Shown here piece after piece: positions 61,802-64,000 of a stretch of DNA of 64,000 nt. A program made the position numbers and the translations under genes. The notes below the pieces were generated by a model, which saw only the letters and a list, made by a program, of their open reading frames with translations, had not been told where the DNA came from and did not search any database. Source of the stretch: Prorocentrum cordatum (lineage: Eukaryota; Sar; Dinophyceae; Prorocentrales; Prorocentraceae). The stretch spans positions 1 through 64,000 of the forward strand of contig CAUYUJ010001347.1 of the NCBI GenBank assembly GCA_963575745.1. The letters run 5' to 3'. Each line of letters begins with the position of its first letter. Position 1 is the stretch's first letter.

Positions 61802-63448
61802 CCGCTTCGTTGTAAGTTTCAGCGTTATGATAGCAGGGTCAGAAGTTGCTTTCTGTACGGTTTGGAGGGTACGACTTTGGATTCGGGTAGTCTCCAACAG
61901 ATACATGCAGCTGAAGGCAACTTCTTGTCCACCATGAGACGTCTCAAAAAGAAGATCACGGAGTCCTGGGGAGAGTACTGGGGCAGGAGGATTAAAGGTG
62001 GTCGTCGCTTATTGAAGTGGGCCCGTAAGCCTTCGATGGTCCAGCTCGCCCTTCATCGCCAGTGGCTCTTCGCCAAACATGTTGTGAGCACGATCCATGA
62101 GGAACATAGTCGGGTGGATGAGGACGCACTCAGTCAGGGCATTCTTTATCATGAGCCACGACATCCTGATATTTTTGGTGGTTCGCAGCGCTCCTTGGAG
62201 TTATCGGTTCCCTCGCCTACCCCGAATGCCAGACAGCGTAACAGTTCGTGTAGGAGAAAGGCACAGAGCGCGTCTTCCTTGGAGAATAGGTCAGTTCGCA
62301 GACGTGTATCGGAGGACACGGCACATGAGCATCATGATTCACAACATGTACATGAGCCTGTTCGTAAGCGGGTACGCCATACCTATGCACGGGAGGAGGA
62401 AGGAGGATTGCCCACTGCCAGTATGCAGAGCGCCTTGACGATGATGCACGCGTCGGGGGAGTGGACTGAGCAGCGTGACGTGCATGTTAGAGCTCTCCCT
62501 GGGGGCCGACGGTTTACTAGAGCTTGTCGTCATCGAGTCTTGACGGGACTTAGGCCTTGGTTCGAGGTCTTCGAGCACACGCGCGGGGTTCATTGGGATC
62601 GCACGATGGTCTGGAATGAAACTGGCTGGCGTTCCTTCCTGGTGGGTACCCTGGCCGCCCTGGACTTGGAGGATCTTCTCGAGTTCTGCCTTCTTCGGGA
62701 TCCTTTCACGGGTGAGTTCAAGCAGGAGGAGGAGGGGGAGGAGAAGCCAGAGGAGCAGCAACGACGGGAAAATGAACGGGTGGCGAAACGACTGGCCGCG
62801 ATAAATGATGATGAAACCACTTGGCGTGGGGAAGGGGGTGGATATGGCTTGGAGCTCCGTGGGGATCGCCAGTGTGTTGTGCGCTGGCTTAATGGACGAT
62901 ATCGCTGTCACAATGAAGTATATCGCCGCACGATCAAGGGTATGCAGAACCGCCTTCACAGAATGAGTGAGGACCATCATCTTGTCACGGCAGAAGTGGG
63001 AAGGGATATGTGGAAATGGGTGTATAGGGAGGGCAACGATGAGGCGGACCATGAGACACATCTTGCACGTGAGGGTAAAGTAACTTCTGATGTTCGTTGG
63101 AATCATAACACTCTTTATCATATTAGATCGGGTCATTATATTGTTCGTGCACTTAGAGGAGCTTTCGATGGTGGGCGGTGTGAACGTGGCACTTCGTGTG
63201 GCTGGGTTATGGATGCTTATCTTGTTCCCTCTCTTCCTCCTCACCAGCTTCCCCCTGGACTTGTGCAGGGCGGATGGCACCCTGGGGTTGGCCGCAGAGG
63301 TTTCATGGTCCCTAGCCACTGCACGATCACACAGGCTGAGTTGGCAGCTGCACATTCGCTTCTCAATGGCATTGCCGAGATGTGTATACACGTACAGCTT
63401 GGTCGGTGGTTGTTTGTGTACTATATCTGCACAGCTCCGCTGTTGTAA
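61802..63448 (+). CDS. LINE ORF2 C-terminal part: RT thumb and RNase H-like region
   Basis: Partial: the frame is open from the truncation point to TAA 63446-63448, 548 codons. Residues 17-22 (FLYGLE), followed by LQQIHAAEGNFLSTMRR, resemble the region after the polymerase core of LINE reverse transcriptases. Residues 130-200 are Arg/His-rich. RNase H-like motifs follow: Asp355 (RGDRQCVVRWLNG), Asp416 (REGNDEADHE), Asp456 (AFDGGRCERGTSCGWV) and Glu513 (TITQAELAAAHS). This is not the usual D-E-D-D order along the chain. The polymerase catalytic core is missing, so it cannot be autonomous. First ATG in frame is 61934, but the native protein starts far upstream. Confidence 0.78.
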   Translation, partial: PLRCKFQRYDSRVRSCFLYGLEGTTLDSGSLQQIHAAEGNFLSTMRRLKKKITESWGEYWGRRIKGGRRLLKWARKPSMVQLALHRQWLFAKHVVSTIHEEHSRVDEDALSQGILYHEPRHPDIFGGSQRSLELSVPSPTPNARQRNSSCRRKAQSASSLENRSVRRRVSEDTAHEHHDSQHVHEPVRKRVRHTYAREEEGGLPTASMQSALTMMHASGEWTEQRDVHVRALPGGRRFTRACRHRVLTGLRPWFEVFEHTRGVHWDRTMVWNETGWRSFLVGTLAALDLEDLLEFCLLRDPFTGEFKQEEEGEEKPEEQQRRENERVAKRLAAINDDETTWRGEGGGYGLELRGDRQCVVRWLNGRYRCHNEVYRRTIKGMQNRLHRMSEDHHLVTAEVGRDMWKWVYREGNDEADHETHLAREGKVTSDVRWNHNTLYHIRSGHYIVRALRGAFDGGRCERGTSCGWVMDAYLVPSLPPHQLPPGLVQGGWHPGVGRRGFMVPSHCTITQAELAAAHSLLNGIAEMCIHVQLGRWLFVYYICTAPLL

Positions 63449-63642
63449 GATACATGCTTAGCCCCGCTGCTTCTTCGATGTGTGTATATTCCTGCGCAGC
63501 TACGCTGTTGTATCATATCTGCACAGCTACGCTGACTTGTATATTCGCACAGCTCCGCTGTTAGTGCTTAGGTTGCCTGTAGGTAATCCTACCGCTGGCC
63601 CTGCCCCCTAAGGGGGCTCGAATCGGGCCCCGCAGACCGCAG
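63449..63642 (+). other. LINE 3' tail with short hairpin repeats
   Basis: Four or more imperfect repeats of CAGCTCCGCTG / CAGCTACGCTG (self-complementary CAGC...GCTG) spaced about 30 bases, the first overlapping the end of the reading frame, then CCCCCTAAGGGGG (around 63606-63618), a perfect hairpin near the end. Such structures could be the reverse-transcriptase recognition site in place of poly-A. Confidence 0.6.
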
Positions 63643-63651
63643 AACCTGGTT

Positions 63652-63674
63652 GACGGTTTACCGCCGGCTTCCAG
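63652..63674 (+). mobile_element. Family 2 element, right tip (host of LINE)
   Basis: GACGGTTTACCGCCGGCTTCC then AG completes the cap interrupted at 61801. Confidence 0.86.
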
Positions 63675-63743
63675 TTCCGGGGCGCTGGATAGCTAGTAAC
63701 TCGTAGAGCTTCCCTTAGCTAGTTGCTAGAAGCTTAAGAGTAA
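63675..63743 (+). repeat. Family 1 left-end fragments
   Basis: TTCCGGGGCGCTGG...GCTAG, then TAACTCGTAGAGCTTCCC to AGAGTAA, cut by the next copy. Confidence 0.78.
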
Positions 63744-64000
63744 TACCTCGTAGAGCTCTTGGCATCGAAGAGCTAGAGGAATTCCGGCGCGGGATGGAGC
63801 TAGCTGGCTCACCGGGCCCGGGCAGACAATGTGACAACCTGGCGTCGGTTTTTCGAAGATTATGAGAGATTTGAAAATTCGTGTTGAGAACCATTATTTT
63901 TGTAACGTGAATTGGCTTGTGCCGCGTTCGCCTGTTAAATTCAGGTCCGTAGCTGTAATATTGCTGTCAAAAAACGTGGAGAAACCGTTGGCCGTCGATT
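63744..64000 (+). mobile_element. Family 2 element, cut by window end
   Basis: TACCTCGTAGAGCTCTTGGC, leader with CACCGGGCCCGGGCAG, and body to the window edge; the right end is beyond the window. Confidence 0.8.

Larger units (their letters stand above)
61802..63642 (+). mobile_element. 5'-truncated LINE (non-LTR retrotransposon), 1841 bp
   Basis: Flanked by the 9-bp direct repeat AACCTGGTT (61793-61801 and 63643-63651). Removing it restores a complete family 2 cap hairpin. An open reading frame enters at the first base, consistent with 5' truncation by target-primed reverse transcription. No poly-A; the 3' end is GCCCCGCAGACCGCAG. Confidence 0.88.

Overview
The window looks like nuclear DNA from a protist, most probably a dinoflagellate. 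The support is indirect: a copia-type retrotransposon with HVDD instead of YVDD, LINE fragments with WADN-type and D/ReyN..AD/FDGG/AEL motifs that resemble dinoflagellate LINEs as I remember them, very GC-rich retrotransposon codons, and no host gene in 64 kb. I found no tRNA, rRNA, CRISPR array or single-copy gene. Genus is not assignable by eye.

Almost everything outside the retrotransposons is a nested mosaic of short non-autonomous elements in both orientations. I group them by eye. Family 1 (about 1.0-1.2 kb) begins TAACTCGTAGAGCTTCC, carries a core of about five ~176-bp units, and ends GGAAGCTCTACGAG plus a hairpin 'cap' finishing CCCAG (subtypes 1a and 1b differ in right end and cap). 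Family 2 (about 400 bp; subtypes B, C, D) begins TACCTCGTAGAGCTC and ends GAGCTCTACGAGG plus a related cap. Family 3 (about 290-330 bp, GC-rich, with internal palindromes) begins TTCCCGGAGAGC and ends GCTCTCCGGG plus a small cap GGACGCTACCAAG. Family 4 begins TTCCCGGATAGC and ends GCTATCCGGG plus a cap. All have subterminal inverted repeats, a hairpin only at the 3' end, a 3' AG, and are followed by T. In several nested cases the host sequence rejoins exactly with no target duplication. This matches the published layout of Helentron-type rolling-circle elements (HINE/DINE-1). That classification is inference: no Rep/helicase gene is present.

Layout: 1-981 TG-rich tract ending in a family 3/4 cap; 982-7588 mostly forward family 1 and 2; 7589-13322 and 20499-20740 reverse copies; 13323-20493 a young 7.2-kb copia-like LTR retrotransposon (139-bp LTRs, one mismatch, 5-bp TSD) with gag-protease, a candidate -1 frameshift site, integrase, reverse transcriptase and RNase H; 20743-33715 mostly forward family 1 with nested family 2 and a LINE RT remnant; 33716-40381 family 4 copies within a large inverted duplication; 40382-52713 mixed, with a second RT remnant; 52732-59610 arrays of family 3; 59611-64000 family 1/2 with a 5'-truncated LINE (61802-63642, 9-bp TSD) inserted in a cap loop.

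The retrotransposons provide the only believable coding sequence. The other open frames follow repeat family and orientation and are taken to be non-coding. Boundaries were read by eye; most are good to a few bases, degenerate ones to tens of bases.
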